Shown here in pieces: positions 54,161-64,000 of a stretch of DNA of 64,000 bases. Positions within the stretch are counted from its first letter, which is position 1; each line of letters opens with the position of its first letter. The position numbers were made by a program, and so were the translations under genes. The stretch comes from Mycolicibacterium vulneris (GTDB lineage: Bacteria > Actinomycetota > Actinomycetes > Mycobacteriales > Mycobacteriaceae), in assembly GCF_002104765.1 (NCBI RefSeq), contig NZ_NCXM01000007.1, positions 1-64,000 of the forward strand. The letters are read 5' to 3'. Under the pieces are notes generated by a model. The model saw only the letters and a program-made list of their open reading frames with translations. It did no database searches and had not been told where the DNA came from.

Positions 54161-54928
54161 GTGACGGGTTCCGCCACCAGCAAAATCACCGACACGCTCC
54201 GCGATCTCGGCTGCGCCATCGGCGTCGCCGCGCGAGGCGTGTCCCGGTCGCGGATCGTCTGGACAGTGGTGGGCATCACAGCGTTGGTGGTGCTGGCGTC
54301 GTGGCTGCCGCTGCCCTCGCCGGTGCAGATGCGCGACTGGGCGCAGTCCGTCGGACCGTGGTTTCCGCTGGCGTTCTTGGTCGCCCACATCGTCGTGACG
54401 GTGGTGCCCATTCCGCGCACGGCATTCACACTGGCGGCCGGGCTGCTGTTCGGCCCGCTGCTGGGCGTCGCCATCGCGGTGGTCGCCAGCACCGCCAGCG
54501 CGATGATCGCCCTGCTGTTGGTGCGAGCGGCCGGGTGGCGGCTGAACCGCCTGGTGCGCCACCGATCCATCGAAACCGTGGAAGAGCGCCTGCGACAACG
54601 GGGCTGGCTGGCCATCCTCTCGCTGCGGCTGATTCCCGCGGTGCCGTTCTCCGCGCTCAACTACGCCGCGGGCGCGTCGAGCGTGCGGGTGCTGCCCTAC
54701 GCGGTGGCGACTCTGGTCGGGTTGCTGCCCGGCACCACCGCCGTGGTGGTTCTCGGCGATGCGCTCGCCGGACACATCAGCGCACTGCTGTATCTGGTGT
54801 CGGCGGTCACGAGCGCGCTGGGACTGGCGGGGCTGATCATCGAGATCCGGCACTTCCGCCGGCACCACCGCCGCGCGCACCGTCACCTCGACGACGAGCA
54901 CTCCCCCGAACCGGCCGCCATCAGCTGA
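54161..54928 (+). CDS. TVP38/TMEM64-family membrane protein
   Basis: A 255-residue integral membrane protein of the TVP38/DedA-like (SNARE-associated, VTT domain) family, similar in place and length to Rv1491c. About five to six TM segments; the family core is VVTVVPIPRTAFTLAAGLLF followed by LSLRLIPAVPFSALNYAAG. The start GTG 54161 has AGGAAGG close upstream. The function is probably lipid or envelope homeostasis; DedA-superfamily members act in membrane lipid flipping. It shares a divergent intergenic region (53981-54160) with mutA. Confidence 0.85.
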   Translation: MTGSATSKITDTLRDLGCAIGVAARGVSRSRIVWTVVGITALVVLASWLPLPSPVQMRDWAQSVGPWFPLAFLVAHIVVTVVPIPRTAFTLAAGLLFGPLLGVAIAVVASTASAMIALLLVRAAGWRLNRLVRHRSIETVEERLRQRGWLAILSLRLIPAVPFSALNYAAGASSVRVLPYAVATLVGLLPGTTAVVVLGDALAGHISALLYLVSAVTSALGLAGLIIEIRHFRRHHRRAHRHLDDEHSPEPAAIS

Positions 54929-54993
54929 TCACCAACTTCGTTCAGACCGCCGCGCGGTGCGCCAAAGATCGGTCTAATGGAGAGGTGTACGCG

Positions 54994-55971
54994 ATGGAGA
55001 TCGCGAGCTGGGGGACGCCGTACCCGCCAACTCGTGCCGTCGCGCTGCCGCTGAGCGCCCTGGTGTTGGCGGTGCTGGCCGTGATGGGCTTCCTGCCCGG
55101 TCCGGGCGAGCGGCGTCGCAAGCCGAAGAGGAGCCTGTTCGCCGGCTTGGCCGTGCAGCCACGCCGCGCCAAGATCCACACCTCGTTGCTCGGCCTTGCG
55201 CTGGTGTGCAGCATCGCCGCCCTGGTGGCGGCGGTCTGCTTGTTCCCCGAGACCGCCACTCCGGCGCAGCAGGCGGCGCCGTCTCCGCCGCCCGTCCTGG
55301 CGCCCATCGATCTGCCCGCCGCCAGCGCCGCGGGCCCCGGTGCCGGAATCTACGTCGACTACGCTGACGGCTCCGGCGGAATGGGCTGTACCGCAGGGTT
55401 TTTGGTGCACACCAGCGGCGGCAGGGCCGGGATCCTCACCGCCGGGCACTGCAACCGCCCCGGGGAACGCAGCAAGGTGACGATGAACCTGGGCGGCGTG
55501 TTGCCCTACGCGACCCTGGGCACGTTCACCGAGACGGTCAGCGAGGGAGTCCACGACGAACAGCACGACATCGGCCTGATCACGCTGGACGGTGACAACG
55601 TTCCCCAGTCCTCGGCGATCGCCTCGTCGTTGGCGGTCAGCGGTGTCGCCACCAACCTGCGGCTCGGCCAGCAGCTGTGCAAATTCGGCATGGGCTCCGG
55701 CGCGGACGCCTGCGGACAGATCGTGCAGATCACCGGCAGCAAGGTCGTGTTCCTGGCGAGCGGCCAGTGCGGCGATTCGGGCGGCCCGGTGTATCTGTAC
55801 GAAAAGGACGGCACCGTCAGCGCCGTCGGCATCCTCATCCGCGGCGGCGACCCCAAGATTCCCAAAGCCGGGTGCGCGGCGCGGGCGAAATTCTCCGTCG
55901 CCGAGTTGGTGCGGCCCTGGCTGGACAAGTGGCGCCTGACGGCCGTGACCGCGCCGGCTTCCCCGCGCTGA
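54994..55971 (+). CDS. Membrane-anchored trypsin-like serine protease
   Basis: A 325-residue protein with two hydrophobic segments (about 15-34 and 62-84), a Pro/Ala-rich linker and a chymotrypsin-fold protease domain from about residue 120. The catalytic triad is visible: His in LTAGHC, Asp in EQHDIGLITL, Ser in QCGDSGGPVYL. Several cysteines suggest disulfides and an extracytoplasmic location. I chose ATG 54994, with AGAGG eight bases upstream. It lies 65 bp after the TVP38 gene on the same strand. The substrate is unknown. Confidence 0.83.
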   Translation: MEIASWGTPYPPTRAVALPLSALVLAVLAVMGFLPGPGERRRKPKRSLFAGLAVQPRRAKIHTSLLGLALVCSIAALVAAVCLFPETATPAQQAAPSPPPVLAPIDLPAASAAGPGAGIYVDYADGSGGMGCTAGFLVHTSGGRAGILTAGHCNRPGERSKVTMNLGGVLPYATLGTFTETVSEGVHDEQHDIGLITLDGDNVPQSSAIASSLAVSGVATNLRLGQQLCKFGMGSGADACGQIVQITGSKVVFLASGQCGDSGGPVYLYEKDGTVSAVGILIRGGDPKIPKAGCAARAKFSVAELVRPWLDKWRLTAVTAPASPR

Positions 55972-55992
55972 CAACCTTGCCTCGCGATGTCG

Positions 55993-57036
55993 TCAGAAAC
56001 GGCTTGAGGCAACCCCTGACCGCTGCCGAACCGCTACCCACCGATCTCCGCGATGCGAACGCTGCGATCCGCATTCACGTTGCGGCGACCTGCCCTCCCG
56101 CCAGGTGCGGTACTCCGAAGGCGTCATTTCCCGGCCCCACGCGGTGCTGATCGGCACGTTTCGGTCCAGATAGCCGGCTTCTCCGGCCCTCCATGCCTTG
56201 GTGTAAAGGTAAAACGGGATCCCCGGACGGGTGTGGTGGACCAAGTGATAGTTCTGATACATCAACAACACACATAGAACGCGCTCCCAGCCAACCCGAA
56301 CTCGGGTGACCCGGAATCGGTCGGTCTTTGCCGTAGCAAGGCCGTGATGAGGCAGCCAGTCAAACCACCACGCGAGGATGCCCATGCCGATCCGCTGTGG
56401 GATGAAATAGATGAGCACCAGCTCTCGCCCATAGCCGAGAATCAGGATGGCGGTTACGAAGGCAAGGGCCAGTGTGAGGTGTATGCCAAATCCCACGGCC
56501 TCCTTACGCGGACGCCGACGCAGGCGCACTAGGTAAAAGCGGCAATACCAGGCATCGATCGTCAACCAGCGCAACGGAAGCTGCCAACGCGGGCCCGTGA
56601 TACTCCACGCGTCCGGATCGTCGTGGATGCTTTCGTTGGTATTGCGGTGGTGCGCGAGATGCGCATACGCGAGCATGGGAAAGGTTCCGAACAGCGAGAC
56701 GAACGGCATCGACAAGCGGCCGAAGACCTGGTTGATCCACTTTGGCCGGCCGACGTTGTAGTGAATCGATTCGTGCAACACGCTGAAGATGAAAAACGTT
56801 ACGAGACTTTGAACGACGATGGTGACCACCAACCACCAATGACTCACTCCGCAGACGACCGCTGCCGTCGCCGCGCACCACGCAACGAACGATCCAAGCC
56901 AGACCAGCACCGTCGGCACCGCTATGGTCGGCCGGGCGAACCTGGGAGCTGGGAAGCCTCTCGGGATTGCGGCCACCTTGCAGGCGCCCTGTGACCTTTG
57001 CTCGGTGGCGGCAGGCATTTCGATACTTGTCACCAC
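55993..57036 (-). CDS. Membrane fatty-acid desaturase/hydroxylase
   Basis: A 347-residue di-iron membrane enzyme of the fatty-acid desaturase/hydroxylase superfamily. Three histidine boxes are seen: HESIHYN (HxxxH, ~88), HLAHHRNTN (HxxHH, ~126) and HLVHHTRPG (HxxHH, ~270). TM pairs precede and follow the first two boxes. It starts at GTG 57036 or ATG 57018. It converges on the protease gene 22 bp away. Placed between the GPL flank and a second lipopeptide NRPS, it could act on the fatty acyl chain of a lipopeptide, but a role in general lipid or carotenoid modification is equally open. Confidence 0.82.
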   Translation of the reverse strand: MVTSIEMPAATEQRSQGACKVAAIPRGFPAPRFARPTIAVPTVLVWLGSFVAWCAATAAVVCGVSHWWLVVTIVVQSLVTFFIFSVLHESIHYNVGRPKWINQVFGRLSMPFVSLFGTFPMLAYAHLAHHRNTNESIHDDPDAWSITGPRWQLPLRWLTIDAWYCRFYLVRLRRRPRKEAVGFGIHLTLALAFVTAILILGYGRELVLIYFIPQRIGMGILAWWFDWLPHHGLATAKTDRFRVTRVRVGWERVLCVLLMYQNYHLVHHTRPGIPFYLYTKAWRAGEAGYLDRNVPISTAWGREMTPSEYRTWREGRSPQRECGSQRSHRGDRWVAVRQRSGVASSRF

Positions 57037-57395
57037 GGCCCCCGGCTACGACCGCGACGCCCACACACTCCATAGAAAACCATGTGGCATCCCCCTGTTT
57101 GCCTGCGCTTATCAATACGCATTTAGCGTTAAGCCTATTTGTCGATTTCCCCCTGTGGTGGACGGATTGATGCGGTTGTGCGCTCGTCCATGCATGCGAA
57201 CCCACGCGGTTAAGCGCCGGTGCGCTTTCAACCTGCTTGCAGCCGCGGCCTTGTCGGGTCCCTCTCCAGCTCCTGAAAGTTGCAATGCCGTAAATTGTTC
57301 GCCTGGATTAACAGGATGTTCACCGGGGGTAGACTTCGACGACTGGTCGCTTGACAGGCCCGGGCCTCGGAAGGTCGGGCATCTTGCGCTACCTC
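57037..57395. other. Intergenic region
   Basis: About 360 bp without a supportable gene. It holds a perfect 12-bp palindrome AGGCCCGGGCCT (57356-57367), 29 bp past the end of the minus-strand gene at 57396. It is not followed by a T-run, so it is not a classical terminator. The desaturase promoter should be here; none is clear. Confidence 0.4.
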
Positions 57396-58148
57396 CTACA
57401 CCGGTAGTTCGGGATTCCACGCATGCTCGCAGGTTTTTCCGCTTTTCAATACCGTCATAAGGTTTCCGGTCAAATCGGCGGTCACCGACCTGACGGTGGA
57501 AAGCCGAACATCATTCATCACATTCGCCAGAGCGCTCAGCTTATAGTGTGGTTCCAGCTGCGGACTTGTCGTGTCAGGATGTATTTCGATTGGTATCGTT
57601 TCGTGATACCTCATACCCAGCACGAACGCTCGCTTGGAGTCAGTGCTCAGCATGAACGGCTCATCACCCTTGTCGAGGTTTCGGAGCATGAGAAGCGGAA
57701 TATCGCTTACCCAGAGAGGTTCGAGAGGTTTGTCCCGATCCGTATGGGTGCCGATTGGATTTTTCGGATGCGTCCAAGCGATCGTCAGACCAGCAGATAT
57801 GAGCTCAAGCCTCAATTCCTGCCGCCACACTTCGCCTTGTTTGGCGACCGCTTCTATGAAGTTTTCCTCATTCTGATATGCGACCCCGACAACCAAATAA
57901 CGGTCAGAATGCCGAGCATGAAATTCACGCATCTCCGCGATTGCCCGGAAGAATTCCTCTTTCTGCAGGAGCAGATCGCTTATGTCATAGAAGAACTGGC
58001 GCTTTTCCAGCATCGTCTTGGTGAATGGACAATGAGCTTTTCGGCCGTCGCCTTGGACAAGGAAATCAAGGTACTGTTGTACTACCCCCACGCAGTCATC
58101 CGTGTGATGGCTCAGTTCAGTGAAAACGTAGTCCGATCGTCGTTTCAT
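57396..58148 (-). CDS. Conserved-looking protein of unknown function (CPFTK motif)
   Basis: A 250-residue soluble protein I do not recognise with confidence. I chose ATG 58148 because it is preceded by an excellent site (GGGGGAGGTG). Visible features are AHCPFTKTMLEK (C40-P-F), HTDRDKPLEPLW and MLRNLDKGDEPFML, then a long beta-rich C-terminus. The CPF motif plus the 'R-x-x-x-x-D-x-x-F' stretch recall proteins annotated with DUF6875, often found beside NRPS or PKS genes; this is a weak memory-based match. It sits divergently upstream of the second NRPS. No TM segment or signal peptide. Confidence 0.6.
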   Translation of the reverse strand: MKRRSDYVFTELSHHTDDCVGVVQQYLDFLVQGDGRKAHCPFTKTMLEKRQFFYDISDLLLQKEEFFRAIAEMREFHARHSDRYLVVGVAYQNEENFIEAVAKQGEVWRQELRLELISAGLTIAWTHPKNPIGTHTDRDKPLEPLWVSDIPLLMLRNLDKGDEPFMLSTDSKRAFVLGMRYHETIPIEIHPDTTSPQLEPHYKLSALANVMNDVRLSTVRSVTADLTGNLMTVLKSGKTCEHAWNPELPV

Positions 58149-58652
58149 TGTCGCACCTCCCCCAAAGGAAAAACTCGACACTCGCGTCCTACCGGCACCC
58201 CGCTTACGTTGATCGCCCGAGATCATGCGCGTAGCTGGCAGTGTGTAAACCCCTCCAAATCGAAACAGTTTAACCGTGCGCCGCGCCGCGCGCTGGCAAA
58301 GAGCGATATGTGGCGGGCGGTGTTGCTTCCCAGTCTGGCCCGGCACCGCAGGTGGTGCCTTTGCGTGCGGGCGCGGCCATCGCGGCGATGCTCGACGCGA
58401 CGACGAGCCGATTAACCCGGGGTCACGCACAAAACCGTTGCGAGGTACTCAATCTGGCGGGAAATCAGGCGTATTGCACCCTCGATGCGTGCTGACGGTT
58501 CGGCGTTGGCCGCGGTGCCCGGAGGCTCCCAGGATGTCGGAGGCCAGAAAACATCTGTGTCGGCACGCGACCCGACCCAAATTTTCACGCCTGCCAAGCG
58601 TCGCGAAAACCGAATTGAGGGCGCATGTCCACTAGTACCTTGAAGATTCGTT
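58149..58652. other. Divergent intergenic region upstream of the second NRPS
   Basis: About 500 bp between the unknown minus-strand gene and the broken mbtH. No gene is supportable. I do not find a copy of the inverted repeat that precedes the intact mbtH at the left end, so the two NRPS operons do not share that element. Confidence 0.4.
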
Positions 58653-58878
58653 TGGAGCATCAGTCCATTCGACGACGAGAACGGCACCTTTCGTCTTGGT
58701 GAACGATGAAGAGCTACACGGCCTTTGGCCGGCCTTCGCCGATGTTGCAGTTGCGTGGGGGGTGGCCAATGGGGAAGCCGACCCCGCTGCATGCCTGGAT
58801 TACATCGAGCAGGGTTGGCCGGACATTCCGCCGAAGTGCCTGCGCGACAGCTGGCGACGGGGCAGGGTTGTGATCTAG
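58653..58878 (+). pseudogene. Broken mbtH copy
   Basis: The DNA aligns by eye with the intact mbtH (11243-11013) along its length. The start codon position reads TGG instead of GTG (58653-58655), with an in-frame TGA only four codons upstream and no substitute start. After AGCATC..CCATTCGACGACGA, a T-run of five is shortened to three (58689-58691), a 2-bp deletion that shifts the frame to a stop at 58706-58708. The downstream part stays readable ([16 protein letters not shown]) but has lost conserved residues: Ser to Gly in HSLWP and P-T-G-W to A-V-A-W. It lies just upstream of the second NRPS, exactly where a functional mbtH would be. Confidence 0.85.
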
Positions 58879-58913
58879 TAACCACTCGGGGCATGGGGGT
58901 GTGGGTGGAGTCG

Positions 58914-61900
58914 ATGGGGCGTGAGGACCTGGCGCTGCCGCTGACACGCGGACAACGAGACATCTGGCTCTCGCAGGAATCCGGCTATGCCGGTACGCAG
59001 TGGCAGCTCGGCCTGTTGATAAAGATCGAGGGCGCCATACGCCGTGATGTCCTGGAGCGGGCGATCCGCCAAGCGGTGACGGAGGCCGAACCGGCCAGGG
59101 CTTCATTCTTTGAGATTGATGGCCAGGTGGTCCAAAGGCCGATCGACTGCCCGCATCTCGAGGTCGGGTTTCATGACCTGACCGGCTCACCCGATCCGGT
59201 GGAGGAAGTCCGACGGAGGGCTTCCTCCGTGCAGCGCACGCCGATGGCGTTGAACGGCCAGTTATTCAACTTCGTCCTGTTCCGAACGCAGGCCGAGGAA
59301 TTCTATTTATTCGCCTGCTGCCACCACATCGCCATAGACGGATTGGGCATGGCGCTGGTGAGCCGTCGGGTGGCAGCCATCTATTCGGCGATGGTCGCTG
59401 GATCTCCGGTTACTGACGCCTATTTCGGGTCGGTGCAGGATCTGGTTGATCTCGAGTCGGGGTACGAAGCGTCCACCGATTATCTGGAAGACGAAGCGTA
59501 CTGGCACAAGAACCTTCCGCCGGACGGCGGACAGGAGTACGTGCCGCCGCAAACCAACTTCGACCGGGATCCGTGTGCGCCGTCGGCGTCAGTTCAGTTG
59601 GATCCGTCCGCCATCGGCAGCATGCAACAGCTGTCGAAAAGGCTGCGTATCCGCCGCTATTCGGTCACCACAGCGGCATGCGCGCTCTTGGTGCATGCAT
59701 GGTCGGGAGGCGGCTCGGAGGTGGCGCTCGATTTCCCGGTCAGCCGGCGAGTGCGCCCCGAGTCGAAGACGCTGCCGGGGATGCTCGCCGGGGTTGTGCC
59801 GCTGGTCCTGCAGACACCACCGGAGACGACGGTCGCCGATTTTTGTCAGCACGTTGACACACAGATACGGGAATTGCTGAAGCATCAGCGGTTTCCGGTG
59901 CATCAGCTCGACGGTGAAGGCGGCGTTCGCGGCCTGAGACAGGCAGCGAATCGGGTAGGTGTCAATTTCATCCCGGCCCGGTTGACCCTGGAGCTTGGTG
60001 GCGTTCCGGCAACGGCGACATACACCGCCAACGGCCCCGTCGGGCACTTCGCGCTCTTCCTCCTTGGGGTCGGTGACCAGCTGTTTCTCAGCACGGCGGG
60101 CGCCGGACAGCCGTTTGCGAGCTTTGACGTCTCCTACCTGGCGGCACGTCTGGAGCAGGTGCTGGTCAAAATGGCCGCCGATCCGAAGCGGCCGATCTCG
60201 TCGATCGAAATCCTCGATGAGGAGGAGAACGCCCGGCTGGACGGGTGGTCGCATCGCGCGGCGTTAACCCAGCCGGAAACCGCGCCGGTGTCGATTCCGG
60301 TGGTGTTCGCCGAGCATGCCGAGCGCGCTCCCGACGCGGTAGCGGTGACCTTCGACGGCCGCTCCCTGACGTATCGGGGACTCGATGAGGCCGCGAACCG
60401 GCTGGCGCATTTTCTGGTCGGTCATGGGGTTGGCCCGGGACAGTGTGTGGCGCTGTTTTTCCCCCGGTGTGCGGACGCGATCGTGGCGATGCTGGCGGTG
60501 CTCAAGACCGGGGCGGCGTATGTGCCGATCGACCCGGCGCACGCGTCGTCGCGGACCAAGTTCATGCTTGCCGACGCCGCACCGGCCGCTGTGATCACCA
60601 CGGCCGAACTGCGCTCGCGGCTGGACGGCTCCGCTCTGATGGTCGTCGATGCCCACGATCCCGCCATCGAGGCCCAACCCGGCACCGCCCTTCCAATGCC
60701 GGCCCCCGAAAACGTCGCTTACATCATCTACACCTCGGGCACCACCGGGACACCCAAAGGCGTAGCCATCGCGCACCACAACGTCACCTGGCTGATCGAG
60801 GCGCTCGACGAGCGCCTGCCGCCCGGGGGGGTGTGGGCGCAGTGCCACTCCTCCGCCTTCGACTTGTCGGTGTGGGATATCTGGGGGGCGCTGCTGCGGG
60901 GCAGGCGACTGTTGGTGGTGCCCGAGTCGGTGGTGGGCTTCCCGGAAGATTTCCACGCGTTGCTTCTCGCGGAACAGGTCAGCGTGCTGACTCAAACGCC
61001 GTCGGCCGTGGCGATGCTGTCACCGGAGGGGTTGGAGAAGACGGCGTTGGTGGTGGGCGGTGAGGTCTGCCCGCCCAACTTGGTAGATCGGTGGGCGGCA
61101 CCCGGGCGGGTGATGATCAATGCCTACGGTCCGACCGAGGCGACGGTGTGTGCGTCGCTGAGTACGCCCCTGACGCCGGGGCCAGGGCTGGTGCCGATCG
61201 GGTCGCCGATACCCGGGGCGGCGATGTTTGTGCTGGACAACTGGTTACAGCGGGTGCCTCCCGGTGTGGTCGGCGAACTGTATCTGGCCGGCCGCGGCGT
61301 GGGCCTCGGATATGTGCGTCGCGCGGGTTTGACCGCGTCGCGGTTCGTGGCGTGCCCGTTCGGGGCCGCCGGGACACGCATGTATCGCACCGGCGACCTG
61401 GTGTCCTGGGGTGCGGATGGGCAGCTGCGACACCTGGGCCGCGCCGATGAGCAGGTCAAGATCCGCGGGTACCGCATCGAACTCGGGGAGATCCAGTCGG
61501 CTCTCGCCGCGCTGGACGGCGTGGCGCAGGCGGCGGTCATCGTCCGCGAGGACCGCCCCGGCGACAAGCGGCTGGTGGGTTACATCACAGGCACCGCCGA
61601 CCCGACCGAGATCCGCACCGCATTGGCCGATCGGATGCCGGCCTACATGGTCCCCGCCGCGGTGGTGGTGCTGCCGGCAATCCCACTGACGGCCAGCGGA
61701 AAGCTCCACAAGCGCGCCTTGCCCGCACCGGAGTACACCGCCGGTGAGTACCGGGCCCCGGCCGACGCGGTCGAAGAAATCCTGGCCGACATCTACGCCC
61801 AAGTCCTCGGGATGGAGCGAGTCGGAGTCGACGACTCGTTCCTTGACCTCGGCGGCGACAGCATCTTGTCGATGCAAGTCGTGGCCCGCGCCCGGGCGGC

Positions 61901-64000
61901 CGGCGTGATGTTCCGTCCGCGTGATCTTTTCGTCCAACAAACGGTGGCGCGACTCGCGCGGGTCGCGACGGTGGCCGATGGTGAGGCCGGCGTCGTCGAC
62001 GAGGGCATCGGCCCGGTGGTGGCCACCCCGATCATGCGTTGGTTGCACAGCCTCGAGGGCCCGATCGACGAGTTCAACCAGACCTTGGTGGTGGCCGCCC
62101 CGGCGGGGGTGACTGAGGCCGACGTTGCGGTCGTCCTGCAGGCGTTGCTCGATCGGCATGCCGCGTTGCGGCTGCGCATCGATGATGACGGCGCCGACGG
62201 CTGGTCGCTGGAGGCACCCGAAGCTGGGTCGGTGGACGCGGGCGGATGCCTGCATAGCGTCGATGTGTTGTCGGATGAGGCGCTGGTGCAGGCCCGGACG
62301 CAGTTGAACCCGGCGGAGGGACTGATGCTCAGCGCGGTGTGGGCGACTTCCACCGGCCAGCTGGCACTGATCATTCATCACCTGGCCGTGGACGGGGTGT
62401 CGTGGCGAATCCTATTGGAGGACCTCAACATCGCCTGGGCACAGCACCACGCCGGCCAGCCCGTGGCATTGCCCGCCGGCGGGACGTCGTTTGCGCGGTG
62501 GTCGGCGCTGCTTGCTGCGCATGCGCGCCGCGCCGAGGTAGTGGCGCAGGCCGAGACGTGGGGAAAGGTGGCGGCAATACCGGCCGCGCTGCCGACGGTG
62601 CAACCCGGGGTGGATACTTTTCAGACCGCCGGGCAGACGTCGGCGTCGCTGGATGTCGAGACAACCCGCCTGCTGCTGGGTGAGGTGCCGGCCGCGTTCC
62701 ACGCCGGGGTCGGCGACATATTGCTGATCGCCTTCGGGCTGGCGTTCGCGGAGTTTCTCGGTCTGGGCGTGGGTGCGCCGATCGGCATCGCCGTCGAGGG
62801 CCACGGTCGCCACGAGGAGCTCGCTCCCTATGTGGACCTGTCGCGCACGGTGGGCTGGTTCACCACCAAATATCCGGTCGCGTTGACGGTCGGTGCCCTG
62901 TCGTGGGCGGAGGTGGTCGCCGGTGAGGCCGCACTGGGCGCTCTGATCAAGGACGCTAAGGAGCAGCTGCGCGCCCTGCCCGATCCGCTGACCTATGGTC
63001 TGTTGCGCTACCTGAACCCCGAGGTCGATCTCGGTGGGCCTGACCCGACGATCGGGTTCAACTACCTGGGCCGTCTGGGTGCGGGAGCCGACCTGCCCGG
63101 CGACTTGTGGCGGATCAACGACGAGAGTCTGTCGTTTGCGGGCGTGGCTGCGGCGGTGCCCCTTCAGTTGGCGCACACGGTGGAGCTCAATGCCGGCACC
63201 ATCGACACCGAGGCCGGGCCGCACCTGCAGGCGAACTGGACATGGGCGCCCTCGGCGCTGAATGACGAGCAGGTCAGCCGGCTGAGCCAATTGTGGTTTG
63301 AGGCTCTGGCCGGCATCTGCGCGCACGTGAAAGCCGGTGGGGGTGGGCTCACTCCGTCCGATATCGCCCCCGCCCGCCTCAGCCAGCAGCAGATCGACGA
63401 ACTCTGCTCGCAGGGCGACGTCTTGGACGTGCTGCCGCTCACCCCGGTGCAGCAGGGTCTGCTGTTCCACACCAGCTTCGCTCCGGGTCTGGACGACCTG
63501 TACACCGTGCAGCTCGTTATCACGGTCAACGGCGCCCTCGATGCGCACCGCCTGCGCGAGGCCGTGCAGACGGTCGTCAACCGGCATCCCAACCTGGTGG
63601 CCCGGTTCTGCCAAGACTTCGATGAGCCGGTGCAGGTCATCCCCGCCAACCCGGTGCTCGCGTGGCAGGACGTTGAATTGGACCCAGCGGACGGCGACCC
63701 AGATCAGCAGGTCCAGCGACTGTGTGCCGCGGAGCGCGCCGCGGTCTGCGACCTGGTTGACAAGCAGCCGACGTTCCGGGTGGCGTTGATCCGCACCGCA
63801 GCAGACCGGTACCGCTTCGTGCTCACCATTCACCACATCGTGGCCGATGGCTGGTCGCTGCCAATCCTGATGCAGGAGATGTTCGGCAGTTACCACGGCG
63901 AGCGGCTGCCCGCGGCTCCGTCGTACCGCAGCTTTGTCACCTGGCTGCACGGGCAGGATCACATTGTGGCGCAAGGGGTTTGGCGCGGCGTAATGGCGGG
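58914..64000 (+). CDS. Second lipopeptide NRPS, Mps1 paralogue (runs off right edge)
   Basis: About 1695 visible residues, open to the edge. ATG 58914 follows GGTGGAG, as in mps1; the first residues [14 protein letters not shown] match Mps1. Domains: C1 (HHIAIDG near 138), A1 (YTSGTTG near 606), T1 (LGGDSILSM near 983), E1 (HHLAVDG near 1155), C2 (HHIVADG near 1642). A1 specificity residues read D-L-W-T-V-G-A-V-C, Phe-like but different from Mps1 A1. So it starts with fatty acyl-D-(Phe-like). It could be a diverged GPL synthetase or the synthetase of another lipopeptide such as the M. avium-group lipopentapeptide (which begins fatty acyl-D-Phe); downstream modules outside the window decide. 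Its own mbtH is dead. Confidence 0.9.
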   Translation, partial: MGREDLALPLTRGQRDIWLSQESGYAGTQWQLGLLIKIEGAIRRDVLERAIRQAVTEAEPARASFFEIDGQVVQRPIDCPHLEVGFHDLTGSPDPVEEVRRRASSVQRTPMALNGQLFNFVLFRTQAEEFYLFACCHHIAIDGLGMALVSRRVAAIYSAMVAGSPVTDAYFGSVQDLVDLESGYEASTDYLEDEAYWHKNLPPDGGQEYVPPQTNFDRDPCAPSASVQLDPSAIGSMQQLSKRLRIRRYSVTTAACALLVHAWSGGGSEVALDFPVSRRVRPESKTLPGMLAGVVPLVLQTPPETTVADFCQHVDTQIRELLKHQRFPVHQLDGEGGVRGLRQAANRVGVNFIPARLTLELGGVPATATYTANGPVGHFALFLLGVGDQLFLSTAGAGQPFASFDVSYLAARLEQVLVKMAADPKRPISSIEILDEEENARLDGWSHRAALTQPETAPVSIPVVFAEHAERAPDAVAVTFDGRSLTYRGLDEAANRLAHFLVGHGVGPGQCVALFFPRCADAIVAMLAVLKTGAAYVPIDPAHASSRTKFMLADAAPAAVITTAELRSRLDGSALMVVDAHDPAIEAQPGTALPMPAPENVAYIIYTSGTTGTPKGVAIAHHNVTWLIEALDERLPPGGVWAQCHSSAFDLSVWDIWGALLRGRRLLVVPESVVGFPEDFHALLLAEQVSVLTQTPSAVAMLSPEGLEKTALVVGGEVCPPNLVDRWAAPGRVMINAYGPTEATVCASLSTPLTPGPGLVPIGSPIPGAAMFVLDNWLQRVPPGVVGELYLAGRGVGLGYVRRAGLTASRFVACPFGAAGTRMYRTGDLVSWGADGQLRHLGRADEQVKIRGYRIELGEIQSALAALDGVAQAAVIVREDRPGDKRLVGYITGTADPTEIRTALADRMPAYMVPAAVVVLPAIPLTASGKLHKRALPAPEYTAGEYRAPADAVEEILADIYAQVLGMERVGVDDSFLDLGGDSILSMQVVARARAAGVMFRPRDLFVQQTVARLARVATVADGEAGVVDEGIGPVVATPIMRWLHSLEGPIDEFNQTLVVAAPAGVTEADVAVVLQALLDRHAALRLRIDDDGADGWSLEAPEAGSVDAGGCLHSVDVLSDEALVQARTQLNPAEGLMLSAVWATSTGQLALIIHHLAVDGVSWRILLEDLNIAWAQHHAGQPVALPAGGTSFARWSALLAAHARRAEVVAQAETWGKVAAIPAALPTVQPGVDTFQTAGQTSASLDVETTRLLLGEVPAAFHAGVGDILLIAFGLAFAEFLGLGVGAPIGIAVEGHGRHEELAPYVDLSRTVGWFTTKYPVALTVGALSWAEVVAGEAALGALIKDAKEQLRALPDPLTYGLLRYLNPEVDLGGPDPTIGFNYLGRLGAGADLPGDLWRINDESLSFAGVAAAVPLQLAHTVELNAGTIDTEAGPHLQANWTWAPSALNDEQVSRLSQLWFEALAGICAHVKAGGGGLTPSDIAPARLSQQQIDELCSQGDVLDVLPLTPVQQGLLFHTSFAPGLDDLYTVQLVITVNGALDAHRLREAVQTVVNRHPNLVARFCQDFDEPVQVIPANPVLAWQDVELDPADGDPDQQVQRLCAAERAAVCDLVDKQPTFRVALIRTAADRYRFVLTIHHIVADGWSLPILMQEMFGSYHGERLPAAPSYRSFVTWLHGQDHIVAQGVWRGVMA

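Noticed and set aside
57356..57367. Palindrome AGGCCCGGGCCT as a terminator
   Set aside because: No spacer loop and no T-run; it may be chance in GC-rich DNA.

Overview
The window comes from a slow-growing mycobacterium of the Mycobacterium avium complex or a close relative. It holds most of a glycopeptidolipid (GPL) locus: a lipopeptide NRPS with MbtH, MmpS/MmpL and Drr-type exporters, four GT1 'MKFALASYGTRGD'-type glycosyltransferases, TylF-type sugar O-methyltransferases and an acyltransferase. Next to it lies the housekeeping block lipL - meaB - mutB - mutA - TVP38, which matches M. tuberculosis Rv1497-Rv1491c (from memory). In M. tuberculosis the same chromosomal spot carries the Rv1498c-Rv1527c glycolipid genes.

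Layout. 1-11243 (minus): mbtH, mps1 and the start of mps2, which make the GPL peptide. Specificity residues read Phe then Thr, each followed by an epimerase, as expected for D-Phe-D-allo-Thr. 12063-18391 (plus): mmpS4-mmpL4a-mmpL4b. 18577-21052 (plus): drrA-drrB-drrC. 21126-31243: a mosaic, partly AT-richer block with two GT2 enzymes, three minus-strand methyltransferases, GDP-mannose dehydratase and GDP-fucose synthase type genes, a methyltransferase with an odd 13-residue repeat tail, and an HlpA-like glycosyltransferase. This is the expected place for serovar-specific hapten genes. 31522-37225 (plus): GT1, then a translationally coupled GT2 - pyruvyltransferase - methyltransferase trio, then another GT1. 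37256-47269 (minus): three methyltransferases, two GT1 enzymes, an NAD-dependent sugar epimerase/reductase, a sulfotransferase and an acyltransferase, probably building and decorating the common 6-deoxytalose/rhamnose core.

47484-54928 is the conserved flank: LipL-like esterase, MeaB, MutB, MutA and a TVP38 membrane protein. It is followed by a membrane-anchored trypsin-like protease, a fatty-acid desaturase/hydroxylase and an unrecognised 250-residue protein. From 58653 to the right end there is a dead mbtH copy and a second NRPS that is a paralogue of Mps1 and runs off the window.

Two observations stand out. First, two closely related NRPS genes lie in inverted orientation about 48 kb apart around the whole locus, and only the left one has an intact mbtH. 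Second, the sugar genes predict a GPL hapten with a pyruvate ketal, possibly together with fucose and sulfate. Both rest on reading the sequence and on family knowledge, not on database searches.
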